Under the pieces are notes generated by a model. It was not told the DNA's origin and searched no databases. It saw nothing but the letters and a program-made list of their open reading frames with translations. The position numbers and the translations under genes are program-made. Below are positions 42,194-51,431 of a stretch of DNA of 64,000 bases, piece after piece; position 1 is the stretch's first letter, and the number at the start of each line of letters is the position of its first letter. Origin of the DNA: JABJAG01 sp965222215 (GTDB taxonomy: Bacteria; Pseudomonadota; Alphaproteobacteria; UBA6615); assembly GCA_965222215.1 (NCBI GenBank), contig OZ244931.1, positions 2,294,001-2,358,000 of the forward strand, read 5' to 3'.

Positions 42194-43432
42194 CTAGAGC
42201 GACGCGTTCTCCGTCGTCCGGAAATACGTGTCGACGGCCCGTGCGATCGCCTCGGTCAGCTTGGCGCGATGGCTTTTCGACATCAGCAGCCGCTCTTCCT
42301 GCGGGTTGGAGATATACCCCAGTTCGACCAGGACGGACGGCACGTCGGGTGCCTTCAGCACCGCAAACCCGGCCGAGCGCCAGGGCCTTCCCAGCAGCCG
42401 GGTATCCCGGCCGATCTCCCCGATCATCACGTCGCGGGCAAACTTGACCGAAAGCTCGTTGGTTTTCGACTGGGCGAAATCGATCAGGATGTTCTGTACG
42501 TCGTCGCTGTACCCGTCGAGATCGACCCCGCCGATGGCGTCGGACTTGTTCTCCTTGGCTGCAATTGCCGCGGCCTCCTTATCGGAAGCCTTGTTCGACA
42601 GGGTGTAGACCGAGAATCCCTTGGTCGCGCGTTTCGGGTGGGTGTTCGCATGCAGCGAAAGGAACAGGTCGGCGCCCGCCGCCCGCGCAATCCGCACCCG
42701 CTCGCGCAGCGGCAGGAAAATATCGCGGTTGCGGGTCAGCACGACCTCGTACTGGCCCGATTTCTTGAGCCGCGCGGCCACCTCGCGCGCATAGTCCAGC
42801 GCAATCGTCTTCTCATACACGCCCGACACCCCGATCGCGCCCGGGTCGACGCCGCCGTGGCCCGCGTCGATGACCACGACCGGCTTGGCATTCGGCGCAC
42901 GCGGTGGAATGGGCGGCGGGGGCTTGCTCGCCACCCGCGGCGCGGTCCCCTGGGACGGGCGCATCGTGGCCACGAAATCGCTTCGGGTCGTCGGCACCAG
43001 ATCGATAACCAGGCGCCACGGCTTGCCGCCGTCGGGCTTCAGAACGAACTGCTTGGCGACCTTTGACGGGGTTTCCAGGTCAAGCACGAAGCGGCTGGTA
43101 CCGGGACGGTAAAGCCCGTACCGCAGTTTTTCGATCAACCCGGCGCCATCGCCGATACGTTCCTCGGCCAGCGTGAAATTGACCTCCGGCAGGTCGATCA
43201 CAACCCGGAACGGGTCCGGCAGGCCGAAAATCCGCGGCTCCACCTTGTCGCTCAGTTCCACGACGAAGCGGGTGGAGCCCTCATGGACCCCGATGCGGAT
43301 GTCACGAACCTCAAGGCCCGCCGCGTTCACGGCGGGCACGGCGACGGCCGCCGACAGCCACAACATTCCGACAGCGGCGAGAAGCTTGCGCAGTATGCCG
43401 GCACCCAAGAATCGTTTCAGAATCAAAGACAT
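42194..43432 (-). CDS. amiC: N-acetylmuramoyl-L-alanine amidase (AMIN + Amidase_3)
   Basis: A 412-residue exported amidase. A signal peptide (LLAAVGMLWLSAAVAVPAVNA) is followed by an AMIN targeting domain (about 40-150) and, after a Pro-rich linker (SKPPPPIPPRAP), the zinc amidase domain: VVIDAGHGGVDPGAIG, the Glu in GVYEKTIALDYA, SLHAN and VLVELGYISN. It cleaves the stem peptide from glycan strands during cell separation. It is divergent from rne across a 414-bp gap. Confidence 0.93.
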   Translation of the reverse strand: MSLILKRFLGAGILRKLLAAVGMLWLSAAVAVPAVNAAGLEVRDIRIGVHEGSTRFVVELSDKVEPRIFGLPDPFRVVIDLPEVNFTLAEERIGDGAGLIEKLRYGLYRPGTSRFVLDLETPSKVAKQFVLKPDGGKPWRLVIDLVPTTRSDFVATMRPSQGTAPRVASKPPPPIPPRAPNAKPVVVIDAGHGGVDPGAIGVSGVYEKTIALDYAREVAARLKKSGQYEVVLTRNRDIFLPLRERVRIARAAGADLFLSLHANTHPKRATKGFSVYTLSNKASDKEAAAIAAKENKSDAIGGVDLDGYSDDVQNILIDFAQSKTNELSVKFARDVMIGEIGRDTRLLGRPWRSAGFAVLKAPDVPSVLVELGYISNPQEERLLMSKSHRAKLTEAIARAVDTYFRTTENASL

Positions 43433-43505
43433 CGCAGATTCATATATCCCTGCTTCCGGACGCGCCGCAACTCACAATCTTTCCGATCGCGCAAAAATCA
43501 ATCCA

Positions 43506-43534
43506 TTGTCGAAGCGTGCGACGATAGCTATGGT
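43506..43534 (+). promoter_or_regulatory. Weak candidate promoter of rne
   Basis: TTGTCG, 17 bp, TATGGT; each hexamer matches the sigma70 consensus at four of six positions. It is the best match I saw in the leader region, but it is only a candidate. Confidence 0.3.
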
Positions 43535-43685
43535 GTCCATGCGAACACCCGCGATCCCGTGTCGCTGCGCGTCGTTTGCAGCTTGTTGTGCGGCTTGGCC
43601 AAGACTTCTCCCATGCTTCGCCGCACGGCCCTCTGCGCCGACATGCACAAAATAGCGGATTGCGGTTTGTCCAACTTCGCACCCA

Positions 43686-43705
43686 CCGGCCCCTTCCGGG
43701 GCCGG
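43686..43705 (+). promoter_or_regulatory. Strong stem-loop in the rne leader
   Basis: An 8-bp perfect stem CCGGCCCC/GGGGCCGG closes the tetraloop TTCC. It lies about 140 nt before the rne start. There is no T run, so it is unlikely to be a terminator on either strand. A role in RNase E autoregulation or message protection is an inference. Confidence 0.55.
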
Positions 43706-43846
43706 GCACACGGGAAACAACCTGCCGTCCTGGAGCGTATTCGCCCGTTTGACGGTTCAGGTTCCCATGCCGGGTGTGATCAATGCGGAACCACCCGCGC
43801 CTCTGTTCGCACGGCGCGGTGACCGGCTTTCCGCAGGGAAAAATTC

Positions 43847-46372
43847 ATGCCCAAGCGCATGCTTATCGACGCGACCCATCCGGAAGAAACCCGGGTTGTC
43901 GTCGCGGACGGGAACGATCTTCTCGAATACGACTACGAAACGTCCACGAAACGCCAGATCAAGAGCAATATCTATCTGGCGAAGGTGACACGCGTGGAGC
44001 CATCGCTTCAGGCGGCGTTCGTGGACTTCGGCGGAAACCGCCACGGTTTCCTCGCCTTCAACGAAATCCATCCCGACTACTACCAGATACCGGTCGAGGA
44101 CCGGGAGAAGCTGCTCGCCGAATCCGATCGCGAAGACGAGGAAGGCGGGGACAGCGCGGACGCGTCGGAGGCCGACGAAAACGGTGACGGCGCGGAAAGC
44201 GAGGACGGCGACAACGATTCCGGCGACGAAAAGGTCGAGACCGTCACGGATTCCGACGATGAGGACATCCACGAACTGAGCGACGCGCATCGTCGCCGCC
44301 TGCGTAAACTGACCCGCAGCTACAAGATCCAGGAAGTCATCAAGCGCCGGCAGATTCTGCTGGTTCAGGTCGTCAAGGAAGAGCGCGGCAACAAGGGCGC
44401 GGCGCTCACGACCTATTTGTCGCTGCCGGGCCGCTACTGCGTCCTGATGCCGAACACATCGCGCGGCGGCGGAATCAGCCGCAAGATCTCCGATCCCAAA
44501 CATCGCAAGTCGATGAAGAAGATCCTGTCGGAACTCGACACCCCCGAAGGCATGGCGGTGATCATGCGCACGGCCGGCGTGTCGCGCACGAAGGCCGAGA
44601 TCAAGCGCGACTACGAGTATCTGCGCCGTGTTTGGGACGACATTCGTGAAAACACGATGAACGCCACCGCCCCCGCCCTCATTTACGAGGAAGGCGACGT
44701 CATCAAACGGGCGCTGCGCGATATCTACGATCGCGACATCGACGAAGTGCTGGTCGAGGGCGATGAAGCCTACAAAATGGCCAAGACGCTGATGCGCACG
44801 ATGATTCCGTCGCACGCGAAGCGGGTTCAGCCCTACGAGGACGAAACGATCCCGCTGTTCAACCGTTACCAGGTCGACCAGCAACTTGACGAAATTCACG
44901 ATCCGGTCGTGCAGCTCAAGTCGGGGGGCTACCTCGTCATCAACCCGACCGAAGCACTGGTCGCGATCGACGTGAACTCAGGGCGTGCCACGCGCGAGCG
45001 GAACGTGGAACAGACGGCGTACCGCACCAATCTGGAAGCGGCCGATGAAGTCGCGCGTCAGCTCAAGCTCCGCGATCTTGCGGGCCTGATCGTGATCGAT
45101 TTCATCGATATGGATGTGTCCCGGAACAACCACGCGGTAGAGCGGAAGCTCAAGGAAGCAATGAAGTCGGATCGGGCGCGGGTCCAGATCGGACGCATCT
45201 CCCCCTTCGGCCTGCTCGAACTCTCGCGCCAGCGGCTCCGTCCCAGTATCCACGAGGCGCATACGCAGACCTGCCCGGTTTGCCAGGGCGCCGGGTTCGT
45301 TCGCTCCACCGCCTCGACCGCCATGTCGATCCTGCGTGAGCTTGAAGAAGAAGGCCTTCGCAACCGCGCCAAGGACGTCACCGTTACCGCACAGAACGAC
45401 ATCGCGCTGTACCTGCTTAACCAGAAGCGCGATGCCCTTCGGGAAATCGAGGAGCGCCACGAATTGCGCGTCATCGTGATCGCCGATCCGGAACAGGCGG
45501 TCTCCGAATACGATGTCGACTTCACGCGCTCGGAAAACGAAGACGACGAGAAAGAGGAAAAATCCACGCGCGGAAAGCGCGGAGGCAGGGAGACGCGCGA
45601 CGACGATGCCCCGAAACGGCGACGTCGGCGTGGCCGCAAGCGTTCCGATGACGATTCCGACAGCAACGATGCTGACGACGAATCCGAGAACGAGACGGAA
45701 TCGAACGACGAGCAGGACGATACCGACGAGGAGGGCCGCAAGCGTGGCGGTCGCCGCCGGGGACGGCGCGGGGGTCGACGGCGCCGGCGCGGAAATTCCG
45801 ACGGTGATGACCAGGAGAAGAACGAGGAAACCTCGTCCGACGAAGAGGAAACGTCCGGATCCGACGAAGACAGCGATAGCGACGGCGATTCGGGTGATCG
45901 GGACGACAGCGAGGAAACCGGCGGGCGCCGCCGGCGCCGCAGGCGTCGTGGCCGCCGCGGACGGGGCCGCTCGGAAGACAACGAGACGGAAGCCAACGAG
46001 GATTCCCAGGAATCGGAATCCCGATCCGGCAACGATGACGCGAACGACGGCAACGAGGAGGTCGATAACGAAATCGACATCCCGCAGCCGCGTGCCAACG
46101 ACGATCGCGACCCGGAGAGCGAGGACGAGCCGGACGACGAAGCGGACAACGACGGATCGGACGATCCATCGTCGAGCGACGAAGCCGAAGAGCCCGTAGC
46201 CTCCGATTCGGAGCCTGAGGATGAAGCCGCGTCCGATGACGCGGAAACTTCCGAAGAACCCGAGGCTGCCGAGAAACCGGACGAAGAGCCCGAGCCGGAA
46301 CCGGAGCCTGAAGAAGAGGAAGAAGACGATCGCCCGCGCCGTTCCGGGTGGTGGAGCCGCTCCACCTCCTGA
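43847..46372 (+). CDS. rne: Ribonuclease E
   Basis: An 841-residue RNase E. An S1 domain (about 35-180) is split by an acidic insertion (residues 88-145), usual in alphaproteobacteria. A 5'-sensor and DNase-I-like catalytic region follow, with VAIDVNSGRATR and IVIDFIDMD holding the two metal-binding Asp residues, and the zinc-link CPVC near residue 477. The last roughly 280 residues are unstructured, alternating acidic blocks with Arg/Gly clusters (RRRRRRGRRGRGR), the degradosome platform and RNA-binding tail; they end in RRSGWWSR. It initiates mRNA decay and rRNA/tRNA processing. The protein is translated from ATG 43847 after CAGGG. Confidence 0.95.
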   Translation: MPKRMLIDATHPEETRVVVADGNDLLEYDYETSTKRQIKSNIYLAKVTRVEPSLQAAFVDFGGNRHGFLAFNEIHPDYYQIPVEDREKLLAESDREDEEGGDSADASEADENGDGAESEDGDNDSGDEKVETVTDSDDEDIHELSDAHRRRLRKLTRSYKIQEVIKRRQILLVQVVKEERGNKGAALTTYLSLPGRYCVLMPNTSRGGGISRKISDPKHRKSMKKILSELDTPEGMAVIMRTAGVSRTKAEIKRDYEYLRRVWDDIRENTMNATAPALIYEEGDVIKRALRDIYDRDIDEVLVEGDEAYKMAKTLMRTMIPSHAKRVQPYEDETIPLFNRYQVDQQLDEIHDPVVQLKSGGYLVINPTEALVAIDVNSGRATRERNVEQTAYRTNLEAADEVARQLKLRDLAGLIVIDFIDMDVSRNNHAVERKLKEAMKSDRARVQIGRISPFGLLELSRQRLRPSIHEAHTQTCPVCQGAGFVRSTASTAMSILRELEEEGLRNRAKDVTVTAQNDIALYLLNQKRDALREIEERHELRVIVIADPEQAVSEYDVDFTRSENEDDEKEEKSTRGKRGGRETRDDDAPKRRRRRGRKRSDDDSDSNDADDESENETESNDEQDDTDEEGRKRGGRRRGRRGGRRRRRGNSDGDDQEKNEETSSDEEETSGSDEDSDSDGDSGDRDDSEETGGRRRRRRRRGRRGRGRSEDNETEANEDSQESESRSGNDDANDGNEEVDNEIDIPQPRANDDRDPESEDEPDDEADNDGSDDPSSSDEAEEPVASDSEPEDEAASDDAETSEEPEAAEKPDEEPEPEPEPEEEEEDDRPRRSGWWSRSTS

Positions 46373-46395
46373 CGTCAGGCCGCCCGGAGAGTGGT

Positions 46396-47556
46396 CTAGT
46401 CCGACGCGCCGCCGGTCGTTCGCCAGCGATCAAGGCGTTCGATCGCACGAAGCATGTCTTCTTCGGTTCCGGCGAACGAGAAGCGGACAAACGAGTTGCC
46501 GCGATAAGGGTCGAAATCGAGCCCCGGCGTCGATGCGACCTTGGCTTCCGCGAGCATCCGGCGGCAATAGTCCGGGCTGTCGTTGGTCAGCTGGCCCACA
46601 TCGGCATAGATGTAGAAAGCGCCGTCGGCGGGCGCCAGCCGGTCAAAACCGACCTTCGGCAGTTCACGCAGCAGGATTTCCCGGTTCGCGGCATAACGCC
46701 GGACGTTTTCTCGCAGTTCTTCATGGCTGTCGAAGGCCGCGCAGGCGGCATGCTGGGACAGTGTGGGCGGCGAGATAAACAGATTTTGCGCCAGGCACTC
46801 CACGGAACGCAGCAGGTCGGGCGGCACGATCAGCCAGCCGAGACGCCATCCCGTCATTGAGAAGTATTTCGAAAAACTGTTGATCACGACCGCATCGGGT
46901 TCATAGGTCAGCGCCGTGACGGAATCATGCCCGTACGTGATGCCGTGATAAATCTCGTCCGAGATCAGGCGCACGCGCCGCTCCCGGCAGTGGGCGGTCA
47001 ACGCGGCCATCTCCGGCGCGCCGATCATCGTTCCGGTCGGGTTCGACGGGCTCGCCACGATCAGCCCGTCCAGGTCGCCGCCCTTATCCACGAGCAACTC
47101 GGGCGTCGGCTGGAAGCGGTCGGACAGACGGGTTTCAACCACCACCGGGTCGATCCCGAGGGCCGAGAGGATATTGCGATACGCCGGGTACCCGGGCGCC
47201 GCCAGTCCCACCCTGTCGCCTTCGTCGAAGGCCGCCAGGAACGCGAGCAGAAAGGCGCCGGACGATCCCGTGGTGACCACGACCCGCGCCGGGTCGACAT
47301 CGACCCCGTAAAAGTCGGCATAGTGCCGGGCAATTCCCTCCCGCAACGGCGGGATGCCCAGGGCATCGGTATAGCCGATCCGGTCCGCGTCCAGAGCCGC
47401 AACCGCGGCGTCGCGTACCTTGCGCGGCGCCGGCGTGCCGGGCTGACCGACTTCGAGGTGCACGACATCTCCACCGGCCGCGTCCAGCGCGTTCGCCTCG
47501 CGCATCACATCCATTACGATGAACGGGTCGATCTGCCCGCGTCCGGAAACCTTCAT
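46396..47556 (-). CDS. Pyridoxal-phosphate aminotransferase, class I/II
   Basis: A 386-residue fold-type I aminotransferase. Signatures are EVGQPGTPAP, ASPSNPTGTMI, RLISDEIYHGITYG, the PLP lysine in NSFSKYFSMTGWRLGW, and the substrate-carboxylate Arg in NSFVRFSFAGTEEDM. It belongs to the aspartate/aromatic aminotransferase group; the amino donor is not fixed by the sequence. Converges on rne (23-bp gap) and lies 16 bp downstream of the gamma-glutamyltransferase-like gene, same strand. Confidence 0.88.
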   Translation of the reverse strand: MKVSGRGQIDPFIVMDVMREANALDAAGGDVVHLEVGQPGTPAPRKVRDAAVAALDADRIGYTDALGIPPLREGIARHYADFYGVDVDPARVVVTTGSSGAFLLAFLAAFDEGDRVGLAAPGYPAYRNILSALGIDPVVVETRLSDRFQPTPELLVDKGGDLDGLIVASPSNPTGTMIGAPEMAALTAHCRERRVRLISDEIYHGITYGHDSVTALTYEPDAVVINSFSKYFSMTGWRLGWLIVPPDLLRSVECLAQNLFISPPTLSQHAACAAFDSHEELRENVRRYAANREILLRELPKVGFDRLAPADGAFYIYADVGQLTNDSPDYCRRMLAEAKVASTPGLDFDPYRGNSFVRFSFAGTEEDMLRAIERLDRWRTTGGASD

Positions 47557-47572
47557 GACCTGGCGTTCCCGT

Positions 47573-49102
47573 CTACTCGTCGGAACTGACGGCGAGACCG
47601 AACGAGCGAGGGTCCTTCACGAACTGGCACGTCTGGACACGCGGCAATCCCCGCGGACAGTAAAAGCCGTTGATCCGTCCGAACTTCGGTAACGGCCGAA
47701 GCTCGTGCCCAAGGGCGCGGAGCCGGTCCAGTTCGTCGGGCACGATCCCCGTCTCGAACCGTGCAACATCGGGATTGCCGCCGGTATGCACGCGCGGTGC
47801 GGCGACAGCCCCGATCATATCGGAATCTTCATCGGCCAGCGTTGCGACCGCGATCCGGGCGACGGTCTCCGCGACCGGGCCGGAGCCCGCCGCCGCGAAG
47901 AAGGTCAGGCCGACATTCTCATTTGCGACCATGGCAATGCTGGGCACGGAAGTACGCGGCGCTCCGGCCGGGTTCGCCAGGAGGATACCCGTGCCGGGTG
48001 CGACAACGCCGGACCCGAACGGGCCGTTCATGGTGAACCCGCACGCGACCGTGCGGCCCTGGTTGTCGACCGCAACGATTGTCGCCCCGTCGTGTCCCTC
48101 GTCCTCTCGCACTGTCACCGACGGCTGGACCGGACGATGCGCATCCGGCGAATAGTTACGCATGAGGGCGTCCGCCCCCTCGACCGTTCCCGACGGCCCG
48201 CGCATTGCCACGGCCTGATAGGCGCGCGCCGCGGCTTCAAGGATAAGGTGCGTGCGTCCGGTCGCATCGGCGTCCTCGTAGCGATCGTCCTGCTGCGCGT
48301 ATTCCCATATCCGCGCGGCGACCAGCCCGCCGGCGGTCGGCGGGAAAAAGATGAAGTTGTTTCCGAGTTCGAACCGAATCGGTTCGAGCAGCTGCGGGCG
48401 ATAGTCGCGCAGGTCCTTGATCGTGATCTTGCCGCCAACCGCGTTCACGGCATTCGCGTACAGTCTTCCGAGTGTGCCGTCATAGAACTCACCCGGCCCG
48501 CGCGTCCGCAGGTTGGACAGGATCGCGCCCAGTTCGAGCTGTTGGAGAATCTGTCCCTCGGAAAACGCTGCCGTGCCGAATATTTTCCGGGCCTCCGGAT
48601 CGTTCCGAAGAATCCCTCCGGACGCCTCATAGTCCCGCACGAACGCCCGCGATACCGCGTGGCCCTGACGCGCGAAATTCTCCGCCGGCAGCAGCAGGCT
48701 CGACCATTCCAGTTCCCCGTAACGCGCGTGCAACAGGAACATGCCGCGAATGTTACCGGGGATCGCATACTGTCCATCGCCCGCGCCCGGCAGGAACTCG
48801 ATGACTTCGGTTCGGATCTGCAGGGCATCGTGGAGCAGGCAGACACCACCACCCCCCAGGCTCGCGGCCCCGGGCTGGGTAACCGCCATCGCGAAGTAGG
48901 CCGCCACCGCGGCGTCGGCCGCGGTTCCACCGGCCGACAGCACCTCGCGGCCCACCAGCGCGGCACGTGGCTCGTCGGCGATCAGACCGCCGAAGAACCC
49001 GTCGACAAAGCCGATATCGCCCTGTTCCGAGCCGCGTCCCGTGCAGGCCGCAAGAAGAAGTACCAAGGCGACGAGGCAACCCCGTCCTGATTGACGCCAC
49101 AT
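47573..49102 (-). CDS. Gamma-glutamyltransferase-like lipoprotein
   Basis: A 509-residue GGT-family protein with a lipoprotein signal (CLVALVLLLAACTGRG, lipobox LAAC). GGT enzymes self-cleave before a Thr and transfer gamma-glutamyl groups. The region of that Thr reads HDGATIVAVDNQGRTV, so the Thr is kept but the usual TTH is ATI; later GGT motifs are present as GFTMNGPFGSG. Activity is therefore possible but not assured. ATG 49102 directly precedes the signal peptide; the long frame to 50311 is antisense to the M48 gene and was rejected. Divergent from the M48 peptidase gene with 42 bp between. Confidence 0.8.
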   Translation of the reverse strand: MWRQSGRGCLVALVLLLAACTGRGSEQGDIGFVDGFFGGLIADEPRAALVGREVLSAGGTAADAAVAAYFAMAVTQPGAASLGGGGVCLLHDALQIRTEVIEFLPGAGDGQYAIPGNIRGMFLLHARYGELEWSSLLLPAENFARQGHAVSRAFVRDYEASGGILRNDPEARKIFGTAAFSEGQILQQLELGAILSNLRTRGPGEFYDGTLGRLYANAVNAVGGKITIKDLRDYRPQLLEPIRFELGNNFIFFPPTAGGLVAARIWEYAQQDDRYEDADATGRTHLILEAAARAYQAVAMRGPSGTVEGADALMRNYSPDAHRPVQPSVTVREDEGHDGATIVAVDNQGRTVACGFTMNGPFGSGVVAPGTGILLANPAGAPRTSVPSIAMVANENVGLTFFAAAGSGPVAETVARIAVATLADEDSDMIGAVAAPRVHTGGNPDVARFETGIVPDELDRLRALGHELRPLPKFGRINGFYCPRGLPRVQTCQFVKDPRSFGLAVSSDE

Positions 49103-49144
49103 TTTCGTGTACCTACGTTGGATAACAACTTCGGAGACAGTTTT

Positions 49145-50497
49145 TTGCGCCCGCTTGTTCGCCTCATCGCGATGATCGCCGTCCTGCTTGCCGGAACGGT
49201 ACCACCGGTATTGGGGCAGAACCGCAACATCTCTCTGATCCGTGATGCGGAAATTGAAAATATCATCCGCGACTACTCCACGCCAATTTTCAATACAGCG
49301 GGTCTGGATGCATCCGCCGTCGACATCCATATCGTCAACGACCGGCGCCTGAACGCGTTCGTGGCCGGCGGGCAGCGCATGTTCGTCAACACGGGCCTGC
49401 TGATGCGCGCCCGGCATCCGGAAGAAGTGATCGGCGTCATCGCCCATGAAACCGGCCACATCGCGGGCGGTCATCTGGCGCGGCTTCAGGACGAACTGCG
49501 AAACGCGGAGACCAAATCGATCATCGCGATGATCGTCGGTGCAGCCGCCGGCATCGCCACGGGCGACGGCCGGGTCGCGGGCGCGTTGATCGCCGGCGGA
49601 TCGCAGGCCGCGTTTGCCGATCTGTTGAAGTACAGCCGCACGCAGGAATCCGCCGCGGACGCGGCGGCCCTGAAATACCTCGACCAGACCGGGACGTCCG
49701 CGCGCGGTCTGCTGGACTTTTTCGAGCTTCTGCAGCGCGAAATCCGCGTGACCGGCGGGCGCGAACATCCCTACCTCAGCAGCCATCCGCTCACCAATGA
49801 CCGGATCGCCACCGTGCAGTCCCATCTCGCGCTGTCGCGGTTCGCCAACGCGGAAACCCCGCCCGACCTCGCGCGCAAGCACGCCTACATGCGCGCCAAG
49901 CTCGTCGGCTTTCTGGAACCCCTGAAAACGACGCTGGAAGTATACCCGCCGTCCGACACCTCGGTTCCCGCGCGCTATGCACGCGCGATCGCCTACTACC
50001 GGCGCTCCGACCTCAAGACGGCGCTTCCCCTCGTGGACGGCTTGATCGCCGACGAGCCGGAAAACCCCTACTTCTACGAACTCAAGGGTCAGATGCTGCT
50101 CGAGAACGGCCGCGTGCGCGATTCCCTTGAGCCGTACACCCGCATGGCGGAGCTCGCGCCGGGCGAGCCGCTGTTGCGCACCGCGCTTGCGAAGGCGCAG
50201 GTCGAGTCCGGTGATCCGGCGCTGCTCGAAGACGCGCTTTCCAACCTTCGCGCCGCATCTCGCTCGGAGCCGACATTGCGCGAAAGCTGGCGGCTGCTGA
50301 CCATTGTCCACGGCCGTCTGGGCAACCAGGGCGAACTCGCCCTCAGCCAGGCTGAATATAATCTGCGCGGCGGCGACCCGAAGGCCGCCGTAGCGCTCGG
50401 CAAGCGCGCGCTGGATCTTCTGCCCACGGGATCGCCGGGGTGGATTCGCGCGCAGGACATCGTCAGCGAATCCGAACGCCGCCTGAAGGACAATTGA
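49145..50497 (+). CDS. M48 family metalloprotease with TPR domain (BepA-like)
   Basis: A 450-residue periplasmic protease/chaperone. A signal peptide (AMIAVLLAGTVPPVLG) precedes the M48 domain with HETGH (VIAHETGHIAGGH) and the third ligand Glu in SRTQESAADAAAL. The C-terminal roughly 200 residues form TPR helices. This is the BepA/YfgC layout, which checks outer-membrane protein and LPS-transport assembly. I chose TTG 49145, seven bases after GGAG, rather than codons further upstream. Divergent from the GGT-like gene; a DsbA-like gene follows after 133 bp. Confidence 0.88.
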   Translation: MRPLVRLIAMIAVLLAGTVPPVLGQNRNISLIRDAEIENIIRDYSTPIFNTAGLDASAVDIHIVNDRRLNAFVAGGQRMFVNTGLLMRARHPEEVIGVIAHETGHIAGGHLARLQDELRNAETKSIIAMIVGAAAGIATGDGRVAGALIAGGSQAAFADLLKYSRTQESAADAAALKYLDQTGTSARGLLDFFELLQREIRVTGGREHPYLSSHPLTNDRIATVQSHLALSRFANAETPPDLARKHAYMRAKLVGFLEPLKTTLEVYPPSDTSVPARYARAIAYYRRSDLKTALPLVDGLIADEPENPYFYELKGQMLLENGRVRDSLEPYTRMAELAPGEPLLRTALAKAQVESGDPALLEDALSNLRAASRSEPTLRESWRLLTIVHGRLGNQGELALSQAEYNLRGGDPKAAVALGKRALDLLPTGSPGWIRAQDIVSESERRLKDN

Positions 50498-50630
50498 TCG
50501 GGCGAAGGGTGCCCCCGCAGGACCGGGTCACCTTTGCGTGACAGGCGCGGGCGGCGGTTGAACCGGCAAGGGCGCTTCATCATCATCCCCGCTGACAACC
50601 GCAAGCACATCCGTTTCGAGGAAAATTGCC

Positions 50631-51425
50631 GTGGCCGATTCACGTGGTGCCGTTCTCGTTGCCGTCCTGATGGCCGCTGCCGTCGCGCTGGCGATTATGT
50701 TTCCCAATGTGGACCGGGACTCCGGCCCCATCGTGACGGAAACGCCGGTCGCAAGCTCGTTCAGCGACCAGCAAAAGAGCGAAGTCCGCAACACGGTGCG
50801 CGAGTACCTGCTGGAAAATCCGGACGTGATCGTGGAAGCGTTGGAGGTCCTGCAGGCGCGCCAGCAGCGGGCCGAACGGCAGCAGTCCAGCGGCGCGCTG
50901 GCCGATCACCGCGACGCGCTCGAGAACAGCCGGCGCGATCCCTTCATCGGGAACCCCGAAGCATCCGTCACGGTGGTCGAGTTCTTCGACTATCAGTGCC
51001 CGTACTGCAAACGCATGGCGCAGGACCTCGTCGCGCTCGCGGCGGAAGACTCCGACCTGCGTATCGTCTTCAAGGAATTCCCGGTCTTCGGCAACGAATC
51101 CACGCTCGCGACACGGGCCGCGCTGGCCGCCGCCAGGCAGGGCAAGTACCAGGAATTCCATCTGGCCATCATGGGCCTTCGCGGCGCGCCGTCGGAAAAT
51201 GCGGTCTTCCGCCTCGCCGACCGGATGGGCCTCGATCTCGACCGGCTTCGCGCCGACATGCAGTCGGAAGACGTCGAGGCGACGATACAGGCCAACTACG
51301 GTCTGGCGCGCCAGATCGGCGTGCGCGGCACGCCGGCCTTCATCGTCGGCGACGAACTCATTCCCGGTGCGATGAGCCTGGAGGCGATGCGCGAACTGAT
51401 CGCGCGCAAACGGCGGGATTCCTGA
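50631..51425 (+). CDS. DsbA family thiol-disulfide oxidoreductase
   Basis: A 264-residue protein with an N-terminal membrane anchor or signal (AVLVAVLMAAAVALAIMF), a helical linker (VREYLLENPDVIVEALEVLQ) and a DsbA/thioredoxin domain with the CPYC active site (FFDYQCPYCKRM) and the cis-Pro in RGTPAFIVG. It probably oxidises or isomerises disulfides in exported proteins. The start is GTG 50631 after GAGG. It lies 133 bp downstream of the M48 peptidase gene and may share its transcript; both act on envelope proteins. Converges on maiA with a 6-bp gap. Confidence 0.88.
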   Translation: MADSRGAVLVAVLMAAAVALAIMFPNVDRDSGPIVTETPVASSFSDQQKSEVRNTVREYLLENPDVIVEALEVLQARQQRAERQQSSGALADHRDALENSRRDPFIGNPEASVTVVEFFDYQCPYCKRMAQDLVALAAEDSDLRIVFKEFPVFGNESTLATRAALAAARQGKYQEFHLAIMGLRGAPSENAVFRLADRMGLDLDRLRADMQSEDVEATIQANYGLARQIGVRGTPAFIVGDELIPGAMSLEAMRELIARKRRDS

Positions 51426-51431
51426 GCGTTC

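Larger units (their letters stand above)
43433..43846. other. 414-bp intergenic region; long rne leader
   Basis: No convincing gene is present; small frames across it lack ribosome sites. A weak sigma70-like promoter pointing to rne is visible as TTGTCG (43506-43511), 17 bp, TATGGT (43529-43534), which would give a leader near 305 nt. A strong hairpin lies at 43686-43705. RNase E mRNAs are known for long leaders through which the enzyme controls its own message, so this may be the same arrangement. Confidence 0.55.

Noticed and set aside
43433..43520. amiC promoter TTGCGG-17-ATATAT
   Set aside because: It would start transcription within about 3 nt of the ATG and both boxes are weak.
43440..43822. 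Small frames inside the rne leader
   Set aside because: No ribosome sites, no homology by eye and mixed strands.
45058..46365. Minus-strand Ser-rich frame of 435 codons
   Set aside because: It is the reverse reading of the acidic GAC/GAA-rich RNase E tail, where TCG/TCC Ser codons appear automatically.
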